Source of the DNA: CALHVX01 sp964640725
GTDB taxonomy: Bacteria; Pseudomonadota; Gammaproteobacteria; Pseudomonadales; Azotimanducaceae
NCBI GenBank assembly: GCA_964640725.1
Contig: CAZXIJ010000041.1
Location: 1 to 24,497 of the forward strand
DNA length: 24,497 bases
Reading direction: 5' to 3'
Shown here: positions 13,937 through 21,391 of the stretch, piece after piece
Position numbering within the stretch: the stretch's first letter is position 1
Layout: each line of letters begins with the position of its first letter
Translations under genes and position numbers: made by a program
The notes under the pieces: generated by a model
What the model saw: only the letters and a program-made list of their open reading frames with translations
Told to the model about the DNA's origin: nothing
Databases searched by the model: none

Positions 13937-15112
13937 ATGCTCATTAATTTCTTTATGACCCTGCGGCGCTACAAGGTCCCTGTGACCTTGCGCGAGCTCA
14001 TGGACCTGCTTGAAGGCATGAAGCGTCGCCTGGTGTACGCCAATATCGACGACTTCTACCTGCTGTCGCGGACCTGCCTGTGCAAGGACGAAAAGAACTA
14101 CGACAAGTTCGATCGTGCGTTTGCCACCTACTTCAAGGGGCTGGATGACCTGCACGGCATGCTCGAGTCCATGATTCCGGACGAGTGGCTGCGCCGGGAG
14201 TTCGAAAACTCCCTGTCGGCCGAAGAGCTCGCCAAGATAGAGTCTCTGGGCGGTCTGGAAAAACTCATCGAAGCGTTCCAGAAAGCCCGGGAAGAGCAGG
14301 CCAAGGCAGAAGCTGAGGCCGAAAAGGGCGAGAAAGGCAAAGACGGCGAAGAGGGCGAGGGCGACCAGGAAGGCAAGAAGGGCTCTGGCGGTGTTGGCAA
14401 GGGCAAAAAGAACAAAGCCAAGAAGACCTGGGACCAGAGGCAGTACAAGAACCTGGACGACTCCGTCGAGCTCGGCACGCGCAACATCAAGATGGCGTTG
14501 CGTCGCCTGCGTAAGTTTGCCCGTAGCGGCAAAGACGAAGAGCTCGATATCAACGATACGATCCAGTCGACCGCTCACAACGGTGGATTGCTGGACATCA
14601 AGATGCGGCCGGAACGCAAAAACACCGTCAAGGTGTTGCTGTTTCTGGACATTGGCGGGTCTATGGACTCGCACGTCAAAGTCTGCGAAGAGCTGTTCTC
14701 GGCCACGCGTACCGAGTTCAAGCACCTTGAGAGCTTTTACTTCCACAACTTCATTTACGAGTCGGTCTGGAAGGATAATCGCCGGCGAATGAACGAGCGT
14801 CTGCCTACTTTTGAGATCCTTAACAAGTACGCACACGACTACAAGGTGCTGTTCGTGGGCGATGCGACCATGGCGCCCTACGAGATCACCCATGCCGGTG
14901 GCAGCGTCGAGCACTGGAACGAAGAGCCCGGCGCGCACTGGATGAGCCGTTTCACCACCATCTACGACAAGGTGGCCTGGCTGAACCCGACCCCGCAGGA
15001 GACCTGGGAATATTCCAGCTCCGTGGCGCTGACGCAGGAGCTGGTCCAGGGCCAGATGTACCCGCTCACGGTGCGCGGACTCGAAGAGGCCATGGGCCAC
15101 CTGTCCAAATAG
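13937..15112 (+). CDS. CoxE-like VWA domain protein, partner of the MoxR ATPase
   Basis: A 391-residue cytosolic protein with no signal peptide or membrane helix. The N-terminal half (FFMTLRRYKVPVTLRELMDL; DFYLLSRTCLCKDEKNYDKF) is the helical region of CoxE-like proteins. A highly charged Glu/Lys/Gly-rich linker spans about residues 115-165, and a VWA domain starts near residue 225. Its metal site reads DIGGS at residues 238-242 instead of the canonical DxSxS. The first serine is thus glycine, a form I recall as common in this subgroup. The C-terminus is aromatic and His-rich (HAGGSVEHWNEEPGAHWM). It is co-transcribed with moxR and stops in the same frame in which hrpA begins 15 bp later. Confidence 0.9.
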   Translation: MLINFFMTLRRYKVPVTLRELMDLLEGMKRRLVYANIDDFYLLSRTCLCKDEKNYDKFDRAFATYFKGLDDLHGMLESMIPDEWLRREFENSLSAEELAKIESLGGLEKLIEAFQKAREEQAKAEAEAEKGEKGKDGEEGEGDQEGKKGSGGVGKGKKNKAKKTWDQRQYKNLDDSVELGTRNIKMALRRLRKFARSGKDEELDINDTIQSTAHNGGLLDIKMRPERKNTVKVLLFLDIGGSMDSHVKVCEELFSATRTEFKHLESFYFHNFIYESVWKDNRRRMNERLPTFEILNKYAHDYKVLFVGDATMAPYEITHAGGSVEHWNEEPGAHWMSRFTTIYDKVAWLNPTPQETWEYSSSVALTQELVQGQMYPLTVRGLEEAMGHLSK

Positions 15113-15127
15113 CGTCGCCGCTCGGTC

Positions 15128-18100
15128 ATGAGTGATCCTGAACCGGGCGAGGCAGGCGAGCAGGCCGCGGACGACCCAGCACGGCCCCTGAACCTGACGG
15201 TGCCGCCTGAGCTGCCGATCGCCGAGCAGGCGGAGGCGATCTGCGCGGCCCTCCAGCGTTCCCAGGTGGTGGTGGTTGCCGGCGAAACCGGTTCCGGCAA
15301 AACCACCCAGCTGCCCAAGCTGTGCCTCGCCGCTGGCCTGGGCGAGCACGGGCTGATCGGTCATACCCAACCGCGGCGCCTGGCAGCTCGAAGCGTTGCC
15401 GCGCGCATCGCTGAGGAGCTCGGCACGCCGCTCGGTGACTACGTTGGTTACAGCGTGCGCTTCAGCGACCAGACGGGCCCGAACACGCGCGTCAAGCTCA
15501 TGACCGACGGCCTGCTGCTCGCAGAGATCCAGAGCGACCGGCTGCTCTCCCGCTACGAAGCCCTGATCATTGACGAGGCCCACGAGCGCAGTCTCAACAT
15601 CGACTTTCTGCTGGGCTATCTGAAGACGTTGCTGCGCAAGCGCCCGGAGCTCAAGGTGATCATCACCAGCGCCACGATCGACGTGCAGGCCTTTGCGGCG
15701 CACTTTGACGCGCCGGTGATCGAGGTATCGGGTCGCGGCTATCCGGTCGAAGTGCGTTACCGGGAGCCGGCCGCTGACGAGGAGCTGGCCGATCAGGTCC
15801 TTGCCTGTCTCGAGGATCTGGCCGGCAACCCGGTCGGCGGCAACCGCGCCCGGGACGTGCTGGTGTTTTTGTCCGGGGAGCGAGAGATCTTCTCGCTGGC
15901 GCGGGAGCTGCGGGGGCGGCTCGACCACAGCTGGGAACTGCTCCCCCTGTACGCCCGCCTGCCGGCCGGCGAGCAGCAAAAGGTCTTTCGCCCGGGCAAA
16001 AGCCGTCGCGTGGTGCTCTGTACCAATGTCGCCGAGACCTCGTTGACCGTGCCCAATATCGGTTACGTCATCGATGTCGGGCTGGCGCGGATCAGCCGCT
16101 ACAGCTACCGCTCCAAGCTGCAGCGTTTGCCCATCGAGCCGATTTCGCAGGCCAGCGCCCGGCAGCGGCTGGGACGCTGCGGGCGGATCGCGCCCGGTCG
16201 CTGTTACCGCCTGTACAGCGAAGCCGATTTCGATGGCCGGCCAGACTACACAGACCCGGAGATCAAACGCACCAACCTCGCCTCCGTGGTGCTGCAGATG
16301 GAAGTGTTCCGCCTGGGCCGGATCGCGCAGTTTCCGTTCCTGGAGCCGCCCGATCCGGCGGCGGTGCGGGCGGCCGTTAAGCTGCTGGAAGAGCTGCGGG
16401 CCATTGATGGCGGCCGCGCGACAGATCTTGGCCGCGCCATGGCCCGGCTGCCCGTTGACCCGAGGCTGGCGCGCATGCTGCTGGAAGGGGCCCGCAACGG
16501 CTCCCTGCGCGAGTTGCTGATCATTGTCAGCGCGCTGAGCGTGCAGGATCCGCGCGACCGGCCAGAAGGGCAGCGCAGCCAGGCGGACGCGCGACACGAG
16601 TCCTTTGCCGACAAGCAGTCGGATTTCATTGCCTGGCTGAACCTGTGGGCATTCAGCGAGCAGGAGCGCGAGAACCTGACCCGGCGCCGCTACGAGCGAC
16701 TATTGCGCACGCGCTTCCTGTCGGTGCCGCGCATGCGCGAGTGGCGTGAGCTGCACCGGCAGCTGCGCCTCGCGTGCCAGAAGCTGCGGCTGACCATGAA
16801 CACCGAACCCGCCAGCTACGAGGCCCTGCACCAGGCTTTACTGTCCGGCTCCCTCGCCTTTGTGGGTCGCCATGATGAAAAGGGGCGCTACGAAGGGGCA
16901 TCCGGCCTCCACTTTCGTATCTTTCCCGGGTCGGCGCTCTTCGAAGCCCGCCCCAAGTGGCTGGTGGCCGCAGAGATTGCAGAGACCCAGCGGGTCTACG
17001 CCCGCACCGTCGCGCACATCGAGCCGCGGTGGATCGAAGCGCAGGCAGCCCACCTGCTCAAACGCAGCTACAGCGAGCCGCACTTCAGCGCCCGACGGGG
17101 CGAGACCATGGCCTACGAGAAGGTCAGCTTTCGCGGGCTGATGCTGACGGAGCGCCGGGCGGTGGGCTACGGGCGGATTGATCCGGCGGTTAGCCGGGCG
17201 CTCTTCATCCAGGAAGGCCTGGTGGCCGGTGCGCTGCGCCAGCCGCCGGAGTTTCTGGAACACAACCTGCTCATGCTGGCCTCGCTCATGGACGCCGAAG
17301 CAAGGACGCGGCGCCGGGACCTGCTGGTCGGCCCGGAGCTCCAGGCCGCCTGGTACGAGGAGCGCTTGCCGGCATCGGTGCTGTCGGCGCGCACCCTGCG
17401 GCGGGCGCTGGGCAAGGATCAGGCTTTGGCCAGCGTCTTGGCCTGGACCCAGGACGATCTCGCAGCTCAGCGGCTGCCCGGGCTGGATGACTTTCCCGGG
17501 GCGCTGGATCTGGACGGCCAGCAGTATCCGCTGACCTACCGGTTTGCCCCTGGTGAGCCGGACGACGGCGTGTCCGTATCCTTGCCCCTGGGCAAGCTCA
17601 ACGCCTTGCCGGAGGCCGCGCTGGACTGGAGCGTGCCGGGCTTTTTCGAATCGGTGTGCGAAGCCTGGCTCAAGAGCCTGCCGAAGCCCGCCCGTCGCGC
17701 CCTGGCACCGCTGGCGGATCGCGTGCCCGAGGTGACGGCCTGGCTGCTCGACCCTCGACGCTATCGCCAGGGGCAGCTGCGCGGCGCGCTGGTGGCCGCG
17801 CTGGCCGCGCTGTACGAGCTGCGGGTGACGCCATCGGAGCTCAGCGCCGATCGGCTGCCCGAGCATCTGCAGCCGCGGATCGTGCTCCTCGACAGCAGTG
17901 GCCGTGAGCTTGCCGCGTCGCGATCTCTGGCCACGCTGCGCAGCGACTACGAGGCGCAGGTTTCTCAAACCCTGGCCGATGCGGGGCCACCTGCCTTCGA
18001 GCAGGAACATCTGGCCGCCTTTCCAGAGCGCGAGCGCCTGCCGCACAGCGTGACCCTCGGGGTGCGTGCACCGGGCAGGACCAAGAGCCGCACCAAGAGC

Positions 18101-18955
18101 CGGACCATGGGCGGCAAACGAGGCGGCAGCGCGAATGCAGAGCCGCCGCCGGACGCCGCCGAGCGGGTGGTCTACCCGGGCTTTGTGGACGGCGGTGAAA
18201 CGGTGGCCTTGAAGGCCTTTCCCGATGCGCGAAGCGCAGCCGAGGCGAATCGCGCGGGCCTTGCCCGGCTGGCGTTGCTCAGCCAGCGGCGGGCTGCCCG
18301 CCAGATCGTCAAAACGCTGCGCGGGGCGAAGGCGCTGCAGCTGCACTACGCGGTGCTTGGCTCCCGGGACGATCTGGAGCAGGCGTTTTTGCTCGGCTGC
18401 GCCTGGCATTTCTATTTTGCCGGACAAGGCTGGATCGACAGCGCCGTGGCCTTCGAGGCCAGGTTGCAACAGGCTGGATCGCTGGTGGCCTACGCGGCCG
18501 AGCGGCAGGGCCGGGTCGAAGCTGCGGTACAGGCCCGCTTCGAAGCCGGCCGCGCGGTCGAGCAGCTGCAGTCGCCGGCCTTCGCCGCGGCCCGGGCCGA
18601 CGTCGAGCAGCAGCTGATCGCGCTCGCGCCCCCAGGCCTGCTGCTGGAGGCCTCCGATCCCGAGCTGGAGGCCCTGCCGCGATACTTTCAGGCTTTGATC
18701 TACCGCATGACCAACCTGCAGGGCCGGGTGGATCGAGATCAGCAGGCGATGGCAACGGCTGCCCGCTTTGCCGAGCGTCTGGCCCGGCTGTGCGAGGTCC
18801 CTGCGCTGGCGGCCGAGGAGCGGGCTGCCCTGGAAACCGGCCTGCGGGAGCTCCGGGTTGCCCTGTTTGCGGAGCCCCTCAGGCTCCCCAAGGTCTCCGA
18901 AAAGCGGCTGGACCGGGCCTTGCGGGACAGCGAGGTGCGTCACGCACTGGTTTGA
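15128..18955 (+). CDS. hrpA: ATP-dependent RNA helicase HrpA (DEAH box)
   Basis: A 1275-residue DEAH-box helicase. HrpA unwinds RNA and helps rescue stalled ribosomes in E. coli. Visible motifs are I (GETGSGKT, 52-59), Ia (TQPRRLAARSVAAR), II (DEAH, 149-152), III (SAT), V (TNVAETSLTVPNI) and VI (QRLGRCGRIAPGRCYRLYSE). The helicase-associated/OB region and a long C-terminal DUF3418 region follow. E. coli HrpA has about 1300 residues. Here the N-terminal segment before motif I is about 45 residues shorter, and the upstream frame is closed by the preceding gene's stop, so ATG 15128 is the first ATG. A basic RTKSRTKSRT insert lies near residue 985. No good ribosome site is visible. Translational coupling to the upstream VWA gene is likely. 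Confidence 0.96.
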   Translation: MSDPEPGEAGEQAADDPARPLNLTVPPELPIAEQAEAICAALQRSQVVVVAGETGSGKTTQLPKLCLAAGLGEHGLIGHTQPRRLAARSVAARIAEELGTPLGDYVGYSVRFSDQTGPNTRVKLMTDGLLLAEIQSDRLLSRYEALIIDEAHERSLNIDFLLGYLKTLLRKRPELKVIITSATIDVQAFAAHFDAPVIEVSGRGYPVEVRYREPAADEELADQVLACLEDLAGNPVGGNRARDVLVFLSGEREIFSLARELRGRLDHSWELLPLYARLPAGEQQKVFRPGKSRRVVLCTNVAETSLTVPNIGYVIDVGLARISRYSYRSKLQRLPIEPISQASARQRLGRCGRIAPGRCYRLYSEADFDGRPDYTDPEIKRTNLASVVLQMEVFRLGRIAQFPFLEPPDPAAVRAAVKLLEELRAIDGGRATDLGRAMARLPVDPRLARMLLEGARNGSLRELLIIVSALSVQDPRDRPEGQRSQADARHESFADKQSDFIAWLNLWAFSEQERENLTRRRYERLLRTRFLSVPRMREWRELHRQLRLACQKLRLTMNTEPASYEALHQALLSGSLAFVGRHDEKGRYEGASGLHFRIFPGSALFEARPKWLVAAEIAETQRVYARTVAHIEPRWIEAQAAHLLKRSYSEPHFSARRGETMAYEKVSFRGLMLTERRAVGYGRIDPAVSRALFIQEGLVAGALRQPPEFLEHNLLMLASLMDAEARTRRRDLLVGPELQAAWYEERLPASVLSARTLRRALGKDQALASVLAWTQDDLAAQRLPGLDDFPGALDLDGQQYPLTYRFAPGEPDDGVSVSLPLGKLNALPEAALDWSVPGFFESVCEAWLKSLPKPARRALAPLADRVPEVTAWLLDPRRYRQGQLRGALVAALAALYELRVTPSELSADRLPEHLQPRIVLLDSSGRELAASRSLATLRSDYEAQVSQTLADAGPPAFEQEHLAAFPERERLPHSVTLGVRAPGRTKSRTKSRTMGGKRGGSANAEPPPDAAERVVYPGFVDGGETVALKAFPDARSAAEANRAGLARLALLSQRRAARQIVKTLRGAKALQLHYAVLGSRDDLEQAFLLGCAWHFYFAGQGWIDSAVAFEARLQQAGSLVAYAAERQGRVEAAVQARFEAGRAVEQLQSPAFAAARADVEQQLIALAPPGLLLEASDPELEALPRYFQALIYRMTNLQGRVDRDQQAMATAARFAERLARLCEVPALAAEERAALETGLRELRVALFAEPLRLPKVSEKRLDRALRDSEVRHALV
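18079..18102 (+). repeat. 12-bp direct repeat inside hrpA
   Basis: Two near-identical 12-bp units (core ACCAAGAGCCG) lie head to tail and a partial third copy follows (GACCATGG). They encode the basic TKSRTKSRT run near residue 985 of HrpA, just before a Gly/Ala/Pro-rich segment. This looks like a slippage-generated insertion in a disordered loop. Confidence 0.6.
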
Positions 18956-18996
18956 ACCCCAAAACTCTGGGTCGCCAAAAAGCTGCACGGCCCATT

Positions 18997-19024
18997 GGAA
19001 CTTCGCCGCGACACGTCAGTCTAT
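18997..19024 (+). promoter_or_regulatory. Sigma-E (ECF)-type promoter of the hvfABC cluster
   Basis: GGAACTT (18997-19003) is a perfect match to the RpoE -35 element. It is followed after exactly 16 bp by TCTAT (19020-19024), a close match to the -10 element TCTGA/TCTAA. Predicted transcription begins near 19030, leaving a leader of about 155 nt before the hvfA ATG at 19185. Hvf/Buf clusters are known to be under ECF sigma factors in other bacteria. No sigma or anti-sigma gene is in the window. Confidence 0.7.
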
Positions 19025-19184
19025 GAACCTGAACGCAGCAGTGAGGGCGTTTATTGCGGGCGAGGGCAGCGAGGTTCAAAATAGCCAGGCAGCCCTCGAA
19101 CGTGACGACCCAGTAGATCGGGCAAGAGCGGCGCCCGCGACCTGTCAACCTGAACAGACCAACGAAGACCAAGGAACAATGACC

Positions 19185-19556
19185 ATGAACCGAAGAGTAA
19201 AACCTGTTGCTGCTGCCGTTGGCACCGCGTTTGTTGCCTCCATCGCTGGCACCGCAGTGGCGGATGTCGATGCCGAGCAGGCATTTTCCAGCACCGATCT
19301 CGGTGTGGGCTACCAGCTGGCCAGCGCTGACGAAGGCAGCTGCGGTGAAGGCAAGTGCGGCGAAGGCAAATGCGGCGAGTCCAAGGGCGGCGAAGAAGGC
19401 AGCTGCGGCGAAGGCAAGTGCGGTGAGTCCAAGGGCGGCGAAGAAGGCAGCTGTGGCGAAGGCAAATGCGGCGAAGGCAAATGCGGCGAGTCCAAGGGCG
19501 GCGAGGAAGGCAGCTGCGGCGAGGGCAAATGCGGCGAAGGCAAATGTGGCGGCTAG
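19185..19556 (+). CDS. hvfA: HvfA-like (oxazolin/bufferin-type) copper-binding RiPP precursor
   Basis: A 123-residue precursor with a Sec signal peptide (VAAAVGTAFVASIAGTAVA, predicted cleavage after residue 26), a short linker, and from residue 51 to the end a repeat array of EGKCG (7), EGSCG (4) and ESKGG (3) motifs. All 11 cysteines (53, 58, 63, 74, 79, 90, 95, 100, 111, 116, 121) lie in the array. In the HvfA family the EGKCG cysteines are oxidised by HvfBC to copper-binding thioamide/oxazolone groups before export. ATG 19185 has AAGGA at 19171-19175 with 9-nt spacing. ATG 19179 is too close to that site. Upstream in-frame ATG 19023 lies inside the predicted -10 and would bury the signal peptide. 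Confidence 0.88.
   Translation: MNRRVKPVAAAVGTAFVASIAGTAVADVDAEQAFSSTDLGVGYQLASADEGSCGEGKCGEGKCGESKGGEEGSCGEGKCGESKGGEEGSCGEGKCGEGKCGESKGGEEGSCGEGKCGEGKCGG
19335..19556 (+). repeat. Tandem 15-bp and composite repeats encoding Cys motifs
   Basis: The coding repeat is built from 15-bp units for (E)GKCG, (E)GSCG and (E)SKGG. They are assembled into larger blocks, each opening with SCGEGKCG and closing with ESKGGEEG. Block 1 has two EGKCG units, block 2 one, block 3 two, and the last block two before the stop. The codons of corresponding positions are nearly identical (for example GGCAAATGCGG recurs), pointing to recent expansion or contraction by slippage or recombination. Confidence 0.85.
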
Positions 19557-19585
19557 CGCTCCTGTCTGACACCGTGTGACTGACG

Positions 19586-19613
19586 AAATGGGGCTCCTGT
19601 AGCCCCATTTTTT
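19586..19613 (+). terminator. Intrinsic terminator between hvfA and hvfB
   Basis: AAATGGGGCT (19586-19595) and AGCCCCATTT (19601-19610) form a perfect 10-bp stem with a 5-nt loop, ending in a run of six T (19608-19613). It lies 30 bp after the hvfA stop and 11 bp before the hvfB ATG. It is the best intrinsic terminator seen in the window. Because hvfBC have no obvious promoter of their own, partial read-through would set a high ratio of peptide to enzyme mRNA. Confidence 0.9.
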
Positions 19614-19624
19614 GTGGCATCGAG

Positions 19625-20479
19625 ATGATACCCATGGGCGCGACAACCTCAGCACAAGCGCCGGTCCCTGGCGGCGCCGGACTGGGCCTGCGGCGAGCAA
19701 TCGTCCAGGATCTGTTGGACCTGCCGGACGGCGCCGTCGACTTCATGGAAGTTGCGCCAGAGAACTGGATCGGTGTCGGCGGTGTGTTCGGGCGCCAGTT
19801 CGAACGCCTTGCGGAGCGTTTTCCCCTGGTCGCGCACGGCCTGTCTCTGTCCATCGGCTCGCCCGCACCGCTGGACCAGTCTTTTCTGAAAGATCTGCGC
19901 GCGTTCCTGGATCGCTACCGCATTGCTCACTTTACCGAGCACCTGAGCTACTGCAGCGACGACAAGGGCCATCTTTACGACCTGATGCCCATGCCCTTCA
20001 CAGAAGAGGCCGTGCACTATGTCGCGGGCCGCATCCGTGAAGTGCAGGACGCGCTGGAACGTCGCGTTGGCATGGAACACATCTCTTACTACGCAGCGCC
20101 CGGGCAGCAGCTTGAGGAGGTCGAATTTCTGAATGCCGTATTGGCGGAAGCAGACTGCGCCTTGCTCCTGGACGTCAATAACATCTACGTCAACAGCATC
20201 AACTTTGGCTACGATGCGCTGGACTTTCTTGAGCGGATCGATGCGGACCGTACCGTCTACATTCACATCGCCGGGCACTATGTCGAGGCCGAGGACCTGC
20301 GGATCGACACCCACGGCGCGGCCGTGATCGACCCGGTGTGGCAGCTGCTGGATGCCGCCTATGCACGCTACGGCGTGCAACCGACGTTGCTCGAGCGGGA
20401 CTTCAACTTTCCGGCGATGCCAGAGCTGCTGGCCGAGGTGGAGCAGATTCGTGACCGGCAGCGCGCCGTCGATGTCTGA
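19625..20479 (+). CDS. hvfB: HvfB, DUF692/MNIO-family peptide-modifying iron oxidase
   Basis: A 284-residue multinuclear non-heme iron-dependent oxidative enzyme with a TIM-barrel-type fold. Family marks in order are GLGLRR near the N-terminus, VDFMEVAPENW, LVAHGLSLSIGS, TEHLSY (residues 104-109), LLLDVNNIYVNSINFG, YIHIAGHY, RIDTHG and PTLLERDFNFP. These supply the conserved His, Asp and Glu residues expected to hold two or three irons. With HvfC it should oxidise cysteines of the adjacent HvfA peptide. ATG 19625 and ATG 19634 are both possible, and neither has a good ribosome site, suggesting low translation next to the terminator. The end overlaps hvfC by 8 bp. Confidence 0.93.
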   Translation: MIPMGATTSAQAPVPGGAGLGLRRAIVQDLLDLPDGAVDFMEVAPENWIGVGGVFGRQFERLAERFPLVAHGLSLSIGSPAPLDQSFLKDLRAFLDRYRIAHFTEHLSYCSDDKGHLYDLMPMPFTEEAVHYVAGRIREVQDALERRVGMEHISYYAAPGQQLEEVEFLNAVLAEADCALLLDVNNIYVNSINFGYDALDFLERIDADRTVYIHIAGHYVEAEDLRIDTHGAAVIDPVWQLLDAAYARYGVQPTLLERDFNFPAMPELLAEVEQIRDRQRAVDV

Positions 20480-21290
20480 GCAACTACCCGCCGGAAGCAA
20501 CCTGCCTTCGTTCCGGGCCGTGCAGCTCGATTTCGCGGCGCACATCCGCAACCCGGAACAGCATCCGCGTCCGGCCGGTATCGAAGCCCGGCGCATGCAG
20601 ATCTATCTCGACTTGTTCTACAACAACATCGAAGGGTTTCTCGCGAGCACCTTCCCGGTGGCGAAGCGGGTCCTGGGCGATAAGCTGTGGCATGCCCTGG
20701 CCCGGCAGTTCGTTCACGAGCACCCGAGCGAGTCGCCGTATTTTCTGGATATCAGTCAGGAGTACCTGACCTTTCTGCAGGAACGGCAACCGCCGGCCGC
20801 GCCGGACTTTCTGCTGGAGCTTTGCCACTACGAGTGGGTAGAGCTGTCTCTTAAAGTGGACGAGCGTGAAATTCCTGCTGAGGGTGTTGCGCGCAACGGT
20901 GACCTGGCGCGGGCACCCATCGTTTTGAATCCTCTGCTGTGGACGCTCAGCTACCGCTATCCCGTGACCCGTATCCGCCCGGATGCGGTGCCTGCCAAGG
21001 CGCCATCAGCGCCGACCTTGCTGGTGGTCTATCGCGATCGGGCGGACCAGATCCGCTTTCGGGGGCTCAATCCCCAGGGGTACCGCCTGCTGCTGGCCCT
21101 GGGTGCCGCAGCGGAGCCGCTCACTGGCAATGCCGTATTGGCCGCCCTGTACCAGGATCTGCCCGAGAGCGAGGCCGTGAACACGGAGCGTCGAGCCGCC
21201 TTCGCGGCGTCTGGCCTGGCACTGCTCGAAGAGTTGCTTGCGGCGGAAGTTATCCTGGGGACCGCCGCGCCAGAGCCGGCCGGCGCCTGA
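20472..21290 (+). CDS. hvfC: HvfC, DUF2063-domain partner of the MNIO enzyme
   Basis: A 272-residue protein with the DUF2063 N-terminal domain: LPSFRAVQLDFAAHIRNPEQ, then RRMQIYLDLFYNNIEGFL and TFPVAKRVLGDKLWHALARQ with FVHEHPSESPYFLDISQEY. A C-terminal domain follows from about residue 115 (LCHYEWVELSLKVDERE; LNPLLWTLSYRYPVTRI; FRGLNPQGYRLLLAL). In related systems this partner binds the precursor leader or core and is needed for MNIO activity. The frame is open further upstream inside hvfB. ATG 20472 is the natural start and overlaps the hvfB stop by 8 bp, indicating coupling and roughly equal synthesis. No DoxX-like fourth gene follows. Confidence 0.92.
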   Translation: MSEQLPAGSNLPSFRAVQLDFAAHIRNPEQHPRPAGIEARRMQIYLDLFYNNIEGFLASTFPVAKRVLGDKLWHALARQFVHEHPSESPYFLDISQEYLTFLQERQPPAAPDFLLELCHYEWVELSLKVDEREIPAEGVARNGDLARAPIVLNPLLWTLSYRYPVTRIRPDAVPAKAPSAPTLLVVYRDRADQIRFRGLNPQGYRLLLALGAAAEPLTGNAVLAALYQDLPESEAVNTERRAAFAASGLALLEELLAAEVILGTAAPEPAGA

Positions 21291-21326
21291 GCGGTGGCTC
21301 CGAGCCCGGAGGTCCGCGCTGGCTTG

Positions 21327-21355
21327 TTGTCATGGCCGTGGCAAGGGAGTAAGTT
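21327..21355 (+). promoter_or_regulatory. Candidate sigma-70 promoter of the PP2C-STAS pair
   Basis: TTGTCA (21327-21332, 5/6 to consensus) is separated by exactly 17 bp from TAAGTT (21350-21355, 3/6). A start near 21362 would give a leader of about 30 nt to the ATG at 21392. It lies in the 101-bp gap after hvfC, which otherwise shows no terminator. The -10 element is weak. Confidence 0.4.
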
Positions 21356-21356
21356 G

Positions 21357-21368
21357 CGCGACGTCGCG
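21357..21368. promoter_or_regulatory. 12-bp perfect palindrome at the predicted start site
   Basis: CGCGACGTCGCG is a perfect palindrome directly after the candidate -10 element, overlapping the expected transcription start. That is a typical operator position. GC-rich palindromes also arise by chance in this genome, so it is tentative. Confidence 0.3.
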
Positions 21369-21391
21369 ATTCCGAGGTCTGGTCGGATTCG

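Noticed and set aside
13586..16597. Long open frames on the minus strand opposite moxR, coxE and hrpA
   Set aside because: They arise from GC-rich third-position bias. They show no recognisable domains and lie fully antisense to well-supported genes.
18768..19184. A longer in-frame start for the Cys-repeat protein, including ATG 19023
   Set aside because: It would bury a clear Sec signal peptide inside the protein. ATG 19023 overlaps the predicted -10 element, and codons upstream of 18955 only shadow hrpA.
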